This document shows positions 9,951 to 20,063 of a DNA stretch of 41,077 nt, piece by piece (position 1 is the first letter of the stretch; every line of letters begins with the position of its first letter). The translations under genes were made by a program, and so were the position numbers. Under the pieces are notes generated by a model. That model worked only from the letters and a program-made list of their open reading frames with translations. It made no database searches and had not been told where the DNA came from. Where the stretch lies: the NCBI GenBank assembly GCA_018831055.1, contig JAHJRE010000145.1:1-41077 (forward strand), in the 5' to 3' direction. This DNA comes from Bacteroidota bacterium. GTDB lineage: Bacteria > Bacteroidota > Bacteroidia > Bacteroidales > B18-G4.

Positions 9951-10553
9951 ATGAGACACGGTAATAAAATCAATCATCTAGGCAGAACCCATTCGCACCG
10001 TAAAGCCATGCTGTCCAATATGGCGGCATCGCTGATCAAACATAAAAGGATCACGACAACCCTGGCCAAAGCAAAGGCCCTCAGGGTTTATGTAGAGCCC
10101 CTGCTCACCAAATCCAAGGATGACACTACGCATTCGAGGAGGGTGGTCTTTAGTTACCTTCAGGATAAAGAAGCCGTAAACGAGCTCTTCCGGGAAATTT
10201 CCCCGAAAATCAGCGAGAGACCGGGCGGTTATACCCGTATCCTGAAAACCGGACCCCGCCAGGGTGATAACGCTGAGATGTGTCTGATCGAGCTGGTAGA
10301 TTATAACGAAAACCTCCTGGGAACCAAGGACACAAAAGCGAAAAAGAGCAGAAGAAGCCGCCGCGGCGCCGGCACAAAAACCGAGGCTGCTGCCAAAACA
10401 ACTCCTGCAGAAAAACCCGTTGAAACTGCACCCAGCGAAGAACCGGTAGCCGAAAAGACGGATGCACCCGAAGCCGAAACCGACAGCACAACGGTTGCAG
10501 AAAACCAGGAAGAACCATCTGCTGAACCGAACGATACAACCAAAGAAAGTTAA
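9951..10553 (+). CDS. rplQ: 50S ribosomal protein L17 with long acidic tail
   Basis: A 200-residue protein. The first about 120 residues are a complete L17 ([21 protein letters not shown], then [19 protein letters not shown] and the [19 protein letters not shown] core). The remainder is a basic patch ([11 protein letters not shown]) followed by about 65 residues of Ala/Glu/Pro/Thr-rich, acidic low-complexity sequence. L17 lies at the tunnel exit, so the tail would be solvent-exposed. Extended L17 tails are common in Bacteroidota; the role is unknown. Five bases after rpoA; a terminator follows. Confidence 0.96.
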   Translation: MRHGNKINHLGRTHSHRKAMLSNMAASLIKHKRITTTLAKAKALRVYVEPLLTKSKDDTTHSRRVVFSYLQDKEAVNELFREISPKISERPGGYTRILKTGPRQGDNAEMCLIELVDYNENLLGTKDTKAKKSRRSRRGAGTKTEAAAKTTPAEKPVETAPSEEPVAEKTDAPEAETDSTTVAENQEEPSAEPNDTTKES

Positions 10554-10571
10554 ATTTCACAAATACTTAAC

Positions 10572-10609
10572 TGAAAGGGATAGGGTTTTTAATAACTTTA
10601 TCCCTTTCA
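10572..10609 (+). terminator. Hairpin terminator after rplQ
   Basis: A perfect 11-bp inverted repeat (TGAAAGGGATA at 10572-10582 with TATCCCTTTCA at 10599-10609) encloses a 16-base T-rich loop. It is followed by a weak T-rich stretch (TTGTTTC). It lies 18 bases after the rplQ stop and 35 bases before eno, where the ribosomal operon should end. The short T tract makes full termination uncertain, so some read-through into eno is possible. Confidence 0.7.
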
Positions 10610-10632
10610 TTGTTTCAACCTTAAAAATTTAA

Positions 10633-11934
<1,302 letters not shown>

Positions 11935-11940
11935 AAACAA

Positions 11941-12783
11941 CTATATCTGGGTAAGGAAATGAACAAGGTTTTCATCCTTACCCAGCTTTAACTTCTTCCT
12001 GAGGCGGGAGCGCGCAGTCTCCAGAGCTCGTGTACTTTGTTTGGTCAACCTGGATATCTCCCGGGTGGTAAGTCCTGCTTTTAAATGACTGCAAAGCCTT
12101 ATTTCATTTGGGGTTAGTCCGGGATACTCCCTGTATAACTTCTTCCTGTAACTTTCATCATCAGATACGGCTCCCGGAGACTGTCCGTCCTCTACATTGA
12201 TTTTCCCTATTTCGGCCATTACCTTGATAATGCTGCTGATCTCCCCGGAAAACCTCCCCGCCGTTTTGTGGTCAATTTGCCTCAGCAACCTTACCGCCTC
12301 TTCAATGAGCTTTAAGGATAGATCCCGGCTGGTCGTCTTCTCCTGCTTAAGCTTTTCCAGCATTTCAACCTCTCTTTTGATCACTTCATACTGAACCCTT
12401 AACGACATATGAGTGCGGATCCTGGCCGTCAGCTCTATCTCATTAAATGGCTTGGTAACATAATCAACTCCTCCCATCCTGAAACCTTTGATCACATTTT
12501 CAATCTCGGTTCGGGCAGTTATAAAAATCACAGGAATATCAGCCGCCCTGGGATTATCTCTCAACAACCGGCAAACCTCGAAACCATCAATATCAGGAAG
12601 CATCACATCAAGTAAAATTAAATCAAACTCCTTGTTATTGATAACTTCCAGGGCCGAATGCCCATCAAGGACATAGGTTACCGAATACTTTGACTTTTCC
12701 AGGATCTTTCCCAAAAGTTGAATGTTGGCCGGCTCGTCATCTACAATCAGAATGTTTCTTCCCTTATCAATCAGCGTACTCAT
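11941..12783 (-). CDS. Response regulator: receiver domain plus LuxR-like HTH
   Basis: A 280-residue two-domain regulator. The receiver domain (residues about 9-128) has the acidic pair Asp15/Asp16, phospho-acceptor Asp59 (ILLDVMLPDIDGFE), Thr89 and Lys111 (VTKPF). A helical linker (about 130-205) leads to a C-terminal helix-turn-helix of LuxR/GerE type (about 225-275: LTPNEIRLCSHLKAGLTTREIS, then STRALETARSRLRKKL). It starts four bases after the hybrid kinase gene, so it is probably the kinase's output, acting as a DNA-binding regulator. Targets are unknown. The linker is longer than in NarL-type regulators. Confidence 0.93.
   Translation of the reverse strand: MSTLIDKGRNILIVDDEPANIQLLGKILEKSKYSVTYVLDGHSALEVINNKEFDLILLDVMLPDIDGFEVCRLLRDNPRAADIPVIFITARTEIENVIKGFRMGGVDYVTKPFNEIELTARIRTHMSLRVQYEVIKREVEMLEKLKQEKTTSRDLSLKLIEEAVRLLRQIDHKTAGRFSGEISSIIKVMAEIGKINVEDGQSPGAVSDDESYRKKLYREYPGLTPNEIRLCSHLKAGLTTREISRLTKQSTRALETARSRLRKKLKLGKDENLVHFLTQI
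11947..11985. terminator. Inverted repeat, likely shared terminator of eno and the regulator gene
   Basis: An 11-bp perfect inverted repeat (CTGGGTAAGGA at 11947-11957, TCCTTACCCAG at 11975-11985) with a 17-base loop. It lies inside the last codons of the minus-strand regulator and 12 bases past the eno stop. On the plus strand the right arm is followed by CTTTAACTTCTTCC, on the minus strand by ATATAGTTGTTTC, neither a strong T tract. Only six bases separate the two genes, so this is the only hairpin candidate I see for ending either transcript. Confidence 0.5.
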
Positions 12784-12787
12784 ATGC

Positions 12788-15742
12788 TTAAACCTTCAGT
12801 GAAATCAGTTTATCAATAAGTCTTGGAAATGCTTCCAGGATAATATTTATATTCTCCACATCATAGTCCTTTGAGTAATTGAAAAGGTCTTCACCATATT
12901 CCGTTATCTCGGCGATGCCGGAAGAAGCACCCACACTCAGAAGTTTCTCAGCAAACCTTTTTATTGAGGCAAATTCCCTTAAAAGTAACAGTTCATTGTA
13001 TTCCCCGGTAAGCTCATTCTGAAGGTGCCCCAGTGCCTGCTTCAATTTTTTCTGGTCTACAGATACAGTAATGGTATGTTCGATATCATCATCGTTATTA
13101 TCCATCTCCTCTGTACCCTTGACAATCAATGGACCTATTTTGTCGAGAAGATCGGTGATGTGAAACGGTTTCAAAAGGTAATCATTAAAACCAAAACCCT
13201 CGATCTTTTCAACATCCTCTTTCATTGCCAGGGCGGTAAGTGCTACAATCGGAATCTCGAATAACTCCGGATTTCCGCGCATAATCCGGGTTGCCTCAAA
13301 ACCATCCATGCGCGGCATGAGAATGTCCATTAAAATAAGATCCGGCCTGTGTTGCTTTGCCATCAGGATGGCTTGCTGACCGTCTTCCGCTTCCAGTATC
13401 TTAACTCCCAAATTCTCAAGATTCTCTTTAACCAGGCGGCGGTTGAAATCCGAATCATCGACAACCAATATCGTTTTTCCCTGATATACATCCTTTGGAA
13501 TGTCACTGCTGGAGCTGTAACTGAGTGTATAATTCTGAACCATGACCTGAGGTAAGGAAACAGTAAATACAGAACCATGCCCCACCGAGCTCTCCACCTG
13601 GATACTTCCATCCATCAACTCAATCAGGCGTTTGGTTATTGCAAGCCCAAGTCCGTAACCTTTGCGCTTGGACCTGTTTTTTTGAACCTGCATAAAAGGC
13701 TCGAAAATATTATTGTACTCCTCCTCCGGGATACCTATACCGGTATCCTCAACCTTAATGCAAAGATCTATCTCTTCACTGCCGAGAACCATATTCTTTC
13801 CTGTAATATATATATCAAGCCTCACCTGCCCATGGTCGGTATACTTGATAGCATTGCTCAATAGATTCGTGATGATTTGTTTTACCCTTACTTCATCCAG
13901 GATCAGCATCTTAGGAATAGACTTTTCTACCCTGATAAGAAATTCAAGTTGCTTCCTGACGACTTTTTCCATGAACATCTGCTTAAGATCTTTAACCATC
14001 TTGTATATGTTCACGGATTTATACTGCAGGTTGAATTTACCGGCTTCGATGCGGGAAATATCCAGGATGTCATCAACCAACCTCACAATGCTATTACTGG
14101 AAGCCTTGATTGAATCAAGATAATCCTTGAAAGTTGGGTCTGTAAGACTGCCATCCAGGAGATCTGTGAAGCCAATAATAACATTCAATGGTGTACGTAT
14201 CTCATGGGAGATATTCGAAAGGAACTCACTCTTGAACCGGTTTGCCTTTTCTGCCATTTCCTTGGCTTTTTTCAGCTCCTCTTCGTATTTACGCTGCACG
14301 GTGACTTCCTGTCCAAATTCAGTAACCCCAATAATATTACCGTCATCGTCAAGAACAGGATAACCGCTGAGTATCCATATCCTGCCGTCACGGGTACGAA
14401 CCTCTCCTTTTTGAGGAACACCGGTATCCAGCACGGCACGTACCGGGCACGGCTCACATTTCCACTCAGTCCCTTGCCATATCTCATCATAATGGTTACC
14501 TGTAAGCTCTGTTGCGTTTATCCCAATACTATTGGCTGCTGTAGAACTTACCCATTGTATGGTAAGGTTCGTGTCGCAAAAAACAAACCATTCCTGCATA
14601 CTGTTGAGAATGGCGGATTTCTCAATTTCTGCCTGACGCAATTCGCGCTGCGTTTTCCGTAAAGCGGTAATATCTACAACCGTACCTTCATAATAGATCG
14701 TCTGCCCGTCAGAATCCCTTACTGCACGGGCATTTTCACGCAAATAACGCTGCTTTCCGTCCAAAGCAGTAATTTTATCTTCATATCCCTGCAAACTTCC
14801 CTTCTGCTCCACTTCCTTAATGAATCGCGACCGGTCATAACCCAATGAAGCTAAAATAACATTCAGGTCAAGCGCTTTGATTTCACTGGAATTATCCAAA
14901 CCCAGTATTTCATAAAACGTATTGTTGGCCATCATGACCTTACCGCCCGGCGTAGTTTTGTATATACCTACGGGTATATTGTCGTACAGCTCACCAAACT
15001 GCTGCTCCGAATATTTGATAACATTTTCAGCTCTCACTCTTTCAGTAATATCATTTACAATAAAAAGAACCTCTTCCGTATCAAGAGGAATAACCATGGC
15101 TTCGAAAGAATGCTCATCCTGCCCATCCTTGCGTAAGGTGTAGGTAAATTCCTGAACATGCTTTTCCTCCAACGCCTTTTTGATTAATTTACCGGCATTA
15201 CGGGAAAGGGATTTATCCAGCCCGATCTCATAAATCGTTTTTCCAATGAATTTCTCGGGAGGAACCGCAAGAAAATCTTCATTAAGCGTATGATAATCAA
15301 GATACCTCCCCTTTTTGTCAAGCCGGAAAATTATTTCCGGTATCATTCTCAGAAAAACTTCCTTTCGTAAAGTCGATGACTTTCCTTCCCTGACTCCAGC
15401 TTCTTTCAGCATGCAATGCATATAACAACCACTGCCTTCCGCACTGCGAATAATGCTGCGATAAAACGGCCTGCTTTGCTTCCGGTGATCAAGAAACTTC
15501 CATACATGCAGAAGTCCTTCACTTTTACAATCATTTAAAATGTTACGAAAATCACCGGCAGTTTCGGTTTCCATGATATCTTCCAACGAAACACCATTCA
15601 GGGAACCTTCTTCAAATCCCAGATTCTGATAAAATAGCTTGTTTGCCCCTATCACCTCCCCTTTGTTACCCACGGATACATACAATACCGGAATATTTTC
15701 AAGAAAGGCCTGAAAGCTGTATCGCAAATTATCCTGAATCAT
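12788..15742 (-). CDS. Hybrid sensor histidine kinase with four PAS-like domains
   Basis: A 984-residue signalling protein without a clear signal peptide or membrane helix, so probably cytosolic. PAS-like domains lie at about 8-110, 125-240, 245-365 and 375-485; the fourth has a CEPCP motif (429-433). The kinase core follows: HisKA with His513 (NISHEIRTPLN), N-box Asn626/Asn630, G1 DTGIGIP (Asp666) and G2 GYGLGLAI. A receiver domain (about 755-870) has Asp806 and Lys858. The last about 90 residues look like a helical HPt-type module but I see no conserved phospho-histidine. Transcribed first in an operon with the adjacent regulator. The signal sensed is unknown. Confidence 0.93.
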   Translation of the reverse strand: MIQDNLRYSFQAFLENIPVLYVSVGNKGEVIGANKLFYQNLGFEEGSLNGVSLEDIMETETAGDFRNILNDCKSEGLLHVWKFLDHRKQSRPFYRSIIRSAEGSGCYMHCMLKEAGVREGKSSTLRKEVFLRMIPEIIFRLDKKGRYLDYHTLNEDFLAVPPEKFIGKTIYEIGLDKSLSRNAGKLIKKALEEKHVQEFTYTLRKDGQDEHSFEAMVIPLDTEEVLFIVNDITERVRAENVIKYSEQQFGELYDNIPVGIYKTTPGGKVMMANNTFYEILGLDNSSEIKALDLNVILASLGYDRSRFIKEVEQKGSLQGYEDKITALDGKQRYLRENARAVRDSDGQTIYYEGTVVDITALRKTQRELRQAEIEKSAILNSMQEWFVFCDTNLTIQWVSSTAANSIGINATELTGNHYDEIWQGTEWKCEPCPVRAVLDTGVPQKGEVRTRDGRIWILSGYPVLDDDGNIIGVTEFGQEVTVQRKYEEELKKAKEMAEKANRFKSEFLSNISHEIRTPLNVIIGFTDLLDGSLTDPTFKDYLDSIKASSNSIVRLVDDILDISRIEAGKFNLQYKSVNIYKMVKDLKQMFMEKVVRKQLEFLIRVEKSIPKMLILDEVRVKQIITNLLSNAIKYTDHGQVRLDIYITGKNMVLGSEEIDLCIKVEDTGIGIPEEEYNNIFEPFMQVQKNRSKRKGYGLGLAITKRLIELMDGSIQVESSVGHGSVFTVSLPQVMVQNYTLSYSSSSDIPKDVYQGKTILVVDDSDFNRRLVKENLENLGVKILEAEDGQQAILMAKQHRPDLILMDILMPRMDGFEATRIMRGNPELFEIPIVALTALAMKEDVEKIEGFGFNDYLLKPFHITDLLDKIGPLIVKGTEEMDNNDDDIEHTITVSVDQKKLKQALGHLQNELTGEYNELLLLREFASIKRFAEKLLSVGASSGIAEITEYGEDLFNYSKDYDVENINIILEAFPRLIDKLISLKV

Positions 15743-15784
15743 TCGTATAAGAATTTATCAGACAAGGCTTTTTGAAATCTTTGC

Positions 15785-15816
15785 TAAAGATAAACAAATA
15801 TCCTGCATAGTTGCAA
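15785..15816 (-). promoter_or_regulatory. Candidate promoter of the hybrid kinase operon
   Basis: Read on the minus strand, a TTG (15816-15814) is followed after 21 bases by TATCTTTA (15792-15785), one mismatch from the Bacteroidota -7 consensus TAnnTTTG. It is 43 bases upstream of the kinase start. The spacing fits, but AT-rich context makes chance matches likely. Confidence 0.4.
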
Positions 15817-15863
15817 GCTTTCCGAAAAAAAATGTAAGGAAATGTGAGGTGGGGCATTAAGTC

Positions 15864-18488
15864 CTACCTGTTTTCCAGGATAATGGAACGTGCGTGTTGC
15901 AAGGCTTTGGAAAGCCCTTCAGGATTCTTCCCTCCTGCAGTAGCATAATGAGGTTGCCCTCCTCCACCTCCCTGAATGTCGGGAGCAATCTGCCGTATGA
16001 TCATTCCTGCATCAAGTCTGTCTTTCCCTGCAATATCACCGGAAATCCCGACGGTTATAAAGGCTTTGTTATTTTCTTTATAGGCTATAACCGCAATCAC
16101 GTCGCTGAACTTCTTCGTTAGCCCGAACACAAGGTCTTTGACCACTTCAGCTCCGGCATCCAGTTCACGAACCAAAAGCCGGAAACGACCGTGCACTTCC
16201 AATTCATTCTCCAGCTCTCCGGTAAGTCCGGCGGCCTTTTCTTTTTTCATCTTCAGAATCTCCTTTTGCAGGATATCGTTTTCCTGCATTAAATTCTGTA
16301 TGCCTTTCACAATATCGCGGTTGCTTTTGAATATCCCCCGTAGTTCCTTCATAATCCTTTCCTGCTCCAGGATGTATTCTTCCGCTTTTCTGCCCGTGAT
16401 AGCTTCAATTCTCCTGACTCCGGCAGCAATGGCACCTTCGGAAATAATCTTGAAAAAAACTATTTGTCCGGTAGCCGCAACATGAGTACCTCCGCAAAGC
16501 TCCACCGAATCACCAAAGCGGATCACCCTCACCTGCTCCCCGTATTTTTCCCCGAAAAAGGCAAGTGCACCCATCGACTTTGCTTCCTTCATGGGTACCG
16601 ACCTATGTTCATTCAGTACGCTATTTAGTCGGATGGCGCGGTTTACCATCATCTCAACCTTTTCAATCTCCTCATCTGACATTTTCTGGTAATGCGAAAA
16701 GTCGAAACGAAGATGCTCGGCATCCACCAGGGAGCCTTTCTGTTCTACATGCGTTCCGAGAACCTTCCGTAACGCATGATGCAGCAGGTGGGTGGCTGAG
16801 TGATTGTTTTCCGTGTCCCTGCGAAGCTCAGTATTTACAGTGGCTTTATAAACTGCGTGAGCGTCCCTGGGTTCCTTTTCCGCCTGGTGAACGATCAGAT
16901 CGTTTTCTTTCACAGTATCAATGATGCGTATGCTTTCTCCTTCCCTGCCCAAGGTCCCGGTATCGCCGACCTGTCCGCCAGACTCCGCATAAAATGGGGT
17001 GCGATCAAGCACAATCTCCCATATCGTTTTCTTCTTGCTTTCCACAGCCCGGTAACGTAAAATCTTTACCTCGGCCTCCGTCTGATCATAACCAACAAAC
17101 TCGGTGGAGCCACCACTCTCATCAACTACTATCCAGTCACCGGCTTCCCGTGAGGCAGCTTGCCTCGACCTTTCCTGTTGCGCTTTTAATCCCTTATTGA
17201 AACCTTCCATGTCGACAGTCCATCCAAGCTCCCGGGCCATCAGTTGTGTAAGGTCAACAGGAAACCCATAGGTATCAAACAATTCAAAAGCAAAGCTTCC
17301 TTCAATAACGTTACTTCCCTTATGATCATTGACATAGGAATCAAAACGGCGTATACCCTGAGAAAGGGTTCTCTGAAAAGATTGCTCCTCCTCTGTGATA
17401 ACGCGCACTATCAAATCCTGCTGACGGCTTAGCTCAGGAAATACATGACCCATCTCGCTGACCAGCACAGGTACCAGAGCTGCAATGAAAGGCTCCTGCT
17501 GATCCAGGAATGTGTAACCATAGCGAACTGCCCTTCTGAGGATACGCCGGATCACATAGCCTGCCCCGGCATTCGAGGGTAACTGGCCATCTGCAATGGC
17601 AAAAGATACTGCCCTCAGGTGATCGGCAACTACCCGCATGGCAACGTCAATATCATCCGATTGACCGTATTTTTTACCGGTTAACTCTTCTGTCTTACAA
17701 ATGATTGGCTGGAAAATATCCGTATCGTAATTGCTTTGCTTACCCTGCAAAACACGGCATAACCTTTCAAATCCCATTCCTGTGTCGATATGCTTTGCAG
17801 GAAGCTGAACCAGCTTGCCATCAGCCTTGCGGTTGAACTCAATGAAAACCAGATTCCATATTTCAATAACTTCAGGGTGGTCTTTATTTACCAGTTCGGC
17901 CCCATCTAACATTTGCCTCTCCTCTCCCGTTCTCATGTCAGCATGGATCTCGGAACAAGGTCCGCATGGACCCGTATCGCCCATTTCCCAAAAATTATCC
18001 TTGCGCGATCCGTATAAAATACGGTTTTCAGGAACAATCCTGCTCCAGCACCGGTGTGCCTCATTGTCAGCAGGAAGCCCATCCTCCTCATCACCTCCGA
18101 AAACAGTAACATACAAACGGTCACGGTCAATACCCAATACACCGGTCAGCAACTCCCATGCCCAGGCAATGGCCTCTTCTTTGAAATAATCGCCAAACGA
18201 CCAGTTCCCCAACATTTCGAACATCGTATGATGATAGGTGTCGTGACCTACCTCCTCCAGGTCATTGTGCTTGCCCGACACACGAAGGCATTTCTGCGTG
18301 TCGGCTATTCTGGGATGCTTAACCGGAGAGTTCCCAAGAAAAATATCCTTGAACTGATTCATCCCTGCATTGGTAAACATCAATGTAGGATCATTCTTAA
18401 CCACCATAGGCGCAGATGGAACAATTTCATGCCCTTTATTCCTGAAAAAATCAAGGAATGCCTGCCTGATCTCTGCGGATTTCATCAT
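15864..18488 (-). CDS. alaS: Alanyl-tRNA synthetase
   Basis: An 874-residue full-length AlaRS. Catalytic domain: TLMFTNAGMNQFKDIFLG, RVSGKHNDLEEVG, EMLGNWSFGDYFK and the GDTGPCGPCSEIH motif. Editing domain: the zinc motif His563xxxHis567 (HSATHLLHH) with Cys665 and His669 (ELCGGTH), which clears Ser- and Gly-tRNA(Ala). A coiled-coil stretch (about 700-760) precedes the DHHA1/C-Ala domain ending GGGGGQPHYATAGG. The start may be the first or second of two adjacent ATG codons (MMKSAEIR). It is divergent from the M23 peptidase gene across 127 bases. Confidence 0.98.
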   Translation of the reverse strand: MMKSAEIRQAFLDFFRNKGHEIVPSAPMVVKNDPTLMFTNAGMNQFKDIFLGNSPVKHPRIADTQKCLRVSGKHNDLEEVGHDTYHHTMFEMLGNWSFGDYFKEEAIAWAWELLTGVLGIDRDRLYVTVFGGDEEDGLPADNEAHRCWSRIVPENRILYGSRKDNFWEMGDTGPCGPCSEIHADMRTGEERQMLDGAELVNKDHPEVIEIWNLVFIEFNRKADGKLVQLPAKHIDTGMGFERLCRVLQGKQSNYDTDIFQPIICKTEELTGKKYGQSDDIDVAMRVVADHLRAVSFAIADGQLPSNAGAGYVIRRILRRAVRYGYTFLDQQEPFIAALVPVLVSEMGHVFPELSRQQDLIVRVITEEEQSFQRTLSQGIRRFDSYVNDHKGSNVIEGSFAFELFDTYGFPVDLTQLMARELGWTVDMEGFNKGLKAQQERSRQAASREAGDWIVVDESGGSTEFVGYDQTEAEVKILRYRAVESKKKTIWEIVLDRTPFYAESGGQVGDTGTLGREGESIRIIDTVKENDLIVHQAEKEPRDAHAVYKATVNTELRRDTENNHSATHLLHHALRKVLGTHVEQKGSLVDAEHLRFDFSHYQKMSDEEIEKVEMMVNRAIRLNSVLNEHRSVPMKEAKSMGALAFFGEKYGEQVRVIRFGDSVELCGGTHVAATGQIVFFKIISEGAIAAGVRRIEAITGRKAEEYILEQERIMKELRGIFKSNRDIVKGIQNLMQENDILQKEILKMKKEKAAGLTGELENELEVHGRFRLLVRELDAGAEVVKDLVFGLTKKFSDVIAVIAYKENNKAFITVGISGDIAGKDRLDAGMIIRQIAPDIQGGGGGQPHYATAGGKNPEGLSKALQHARSIILENR

Positions 18489-18536
18489 AATTATTACAAA
18501 TTTTCAATAAAACAGTGAAAAAGATTTTAAAAAACC

Positions 18537-18566
18537 TTGCAAATTTAGTCTAATAATGTATCTTTG
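18537..18566 (+). promoter_or_regulatory. Bacteroidota-type promoter before the M23 peptidase gene
   Basis: TTG (18537-18539), a 19-base spacer, then TATCTTTG (18559-18566), a perfect fit to the -7 consensus TAnnTTTG of the Bacteroidota primary sigma factor. The predicted transcript starts about 40 bases before the ATG at 18616. Confidence 0.75.
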
Positions 18567-18615
18567 CTTACTTCGTTCGTTAATAAATTGTTGAATTAAA
18601 CACCCGTGGGATTGT

Positions 18616-19581
18616 ATGGCAAAGGTACACTATCGATTTAACCCCAAATCTTTAACGTACGAAAAAGTTAGCCGAACCACCAAATCTGTAATACTTAAAC
18701 TCCTGGGGTACCTGTTAACAGGTACTGCATTTTCTGTTGTTATAATCGCCCTGGCTTTTACATTTTTTGATTCGCCTAAAGAAAAAATGCTTAAGCGCGA
18801 AATTGAACAATACAGGTTCCAGTTTGAAGTAATGAACGACAAGCTTGACCAGATGCAACGCTGGGCTCAGGAACTTCAGGATAGAGACGACAACATCTAC
18901 CGTGTGATCTTTGAGGCTGAACCCATTCCCCAGGAAATGCGTTTCGGAGGTGTTGGAGGTGTTGATATGTACGCCAGACTTGATGGATACCCAAACTCCG
19001 AGATCATCATAGAAACAGCGAAAAAGCTTGACCGACTCAAGGCACAAATGGCTGTCCAGTCGAAATCGTTCGATGAGGTTTACAACTTCGCACGCAATAA
19101 AGCAGATATGATGGCTTGCATCCCTGCCATTGTACCTGTCGAAAAAAACAAAGGGCACATTGTTTCAGGCTATGGAATGCGCTTCCATCCCATCCTGAAA
19201 TACCGGAGAATGCATTGGGGTATCGATATTACCGCTCCTTCAGGAACACCTATATATGCTACCGGCGACGGAACAGTCAAATTTGTCGGCAGAAACGGCG
19301 GTTACGGTAAAACCTGCATGATCGACCATGGCTATGGCTATGAAACCCTTTACGGTCATATGAAAACCATAACTGCAAAACAAGGTCAAAAGGTAAAAAG
19401 AGGAGAAATAATAGGATATGTAGGCAATACAGGACTTTCAAAAGCCCCACATGTTCATTATGAAGTCATATACGATAACAAAAAGATCGATCCGGTGAAT
19501 TACTTCTACAACGATTTTACCCCGGAAGAATTCGAGAAAATCATTGAAATGGCTTCCCGTGATACCCAGGTTCTGTCATAA
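18616..19581 (+). CDS. Membrane-anchored M23 family metallopeptidase
   Basis: A 321-residue protein with a short basic N-terminal cytosolic segment, one membrane helix (about 30-51), a coiled-coil periplasmic stalk (about 55-165) and a C-terminal LytM/M23 domain (about 180-300). The zinc ligands His200 and Asp204 (HWGIDI) and the HxH motif His279/His281 (APHVHYE) are intact, so it is probably an active peptidoglycan endopeptidase rather than a degenerate EnvC/NlpD-type activator. Substrate is not known. The gene lies divergent from alaS and ten bases before the MerR-type gene. Confidence 0.92.
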   Translation: MAKVHYRFNPKSLTYEKVSRTTKSVILKLLGYLLTGTAFSVVIIALAFTFFDSPKEKMLKREIEQYRFQFEVMNDKLDQMQRWAQELQDRDDNIYRVIFEAEPIPQEMRFGGVGGVDMYARLDGYPNSEIIIETAKKLDRLKAQMAVQSKSFDEVYNFARNKADMMACIPAIVPVEKNKGHIVSGYGMRFHPILKYRRMHWGIDITAPSGTPIYATGDGTVKFVGRNGGYGKTCMIDHGYGYETLYGHMKTITAKQGQKVKRGEIIGYVGNTGLSKAPHVHYEVIYDNKKIDPVNYFYNDFTPEEFEKIIEMASRDTQVLS

Positions 19582-19591
19582 TTGACTGCTT

Positions 19592-19942
19592 ATGCCTGAA
19601 TCCCATTCCAGCAACGAAATACAACCTGATAAACTTTATTACACAATTGGTGAAGTAGCGGCTGTTTTCGGATTGAATACTTCCCTTATTCGCTTCTGGG
19701 AGAAAGAATTCGATATCCTCAAACCCAAAAAGAATAAAAAAGGAAACCGACTGTTCACGCAACAGGATATGGAAAATTTCCATCTCATTTACCACCTGGT
19801 GAAAGAAAGGGGATATACTCTTGAGGGTGCACGTAAATACATGAAAAACCATCCGCAAAAAATCCAGGCTGATTTTGAAATACTCAAATCCTTGAAGAAA
19901 ATCAAACAGGATCTTCTGAACATCAGGGAAGAACTAAAATAA
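19592..19942 (+). CDS. MerR family transcriptional regulator
   Basis: A 116-residue protein with a winged-helix DNA-binding domain of MerR type (about 17-85): YYTIGEVAAVFGLNTSLIRFWEKEF, then KKNKKGNRLFTQQDMENF. It lacks an effector-binding domain and has no conserved metal-binding cysteines; the C terminus is a short helix likely used for dimerisation. It follows the M23 peptidase gene by ten bases and is probably co-transcribed. Targets cannot be inferred from sequence. Confidence 0.9.
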   Translation: MPESHSSNEIQPDKLYYTIGEVAAVFGLNTSLIRFWEKEFDILKPKKNKKGNRLFTQQDMENFHLIYHLVKERGYTLEGARKYMKNHPQKIQADFEILKSLKKIKQDLLNIREELK

Positions 19943-19957
19943 TTTCCTGAAAAGCCA

Positions 19958-19995
19958 TTAACATTCCTTAACAGGGCCTTTAACATATTTTAACA
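19958..19995 (+). promoter_or_regulatory. Four phased TTAACA repeats upstream of moxR
   Basis: Exact TTAACA hexamers start at 19958, 19968, 19980 and 19990, spaced 10, 12 and 10 bases, close to one helical turn each. They lie just upstream of the candidate -7 box at 20028 in front of the moxR-bat operon, where an activator would be expected. The function is an inference. Confidence 0.45.
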
Positions 19996-20027
19996 GAAAA
20001 GGCATGATAATTAAGGATTTCCTGAGT

Positions 20028-20035
20028 TATATTTG
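20028..20035 (+). promoter_or_regulatory. Candidate -7 box of the moxR-bat operon
   Basis: TATATTTG matches TAnnTTTG exactly and lies 28 bases before the ATG at 20064. There is no clear TTG at the -33 position, consistent with either activator dependence or a chance match. If real, it places the transcript start downstream of the alternative ATG at 20004, supporting the 20064 start. Confidence 0.45.
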
Positions 20036-20063
20036 CCATCAGAATTTAAACATCCGAAATAAA

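Noticed and set aside
19592-19942. Idea that the MerR-type gene is a metal or drug resistance regulator
   Set aside because: It lacks the conserved cysteines and effector domain, and no resistance gene is nearby.
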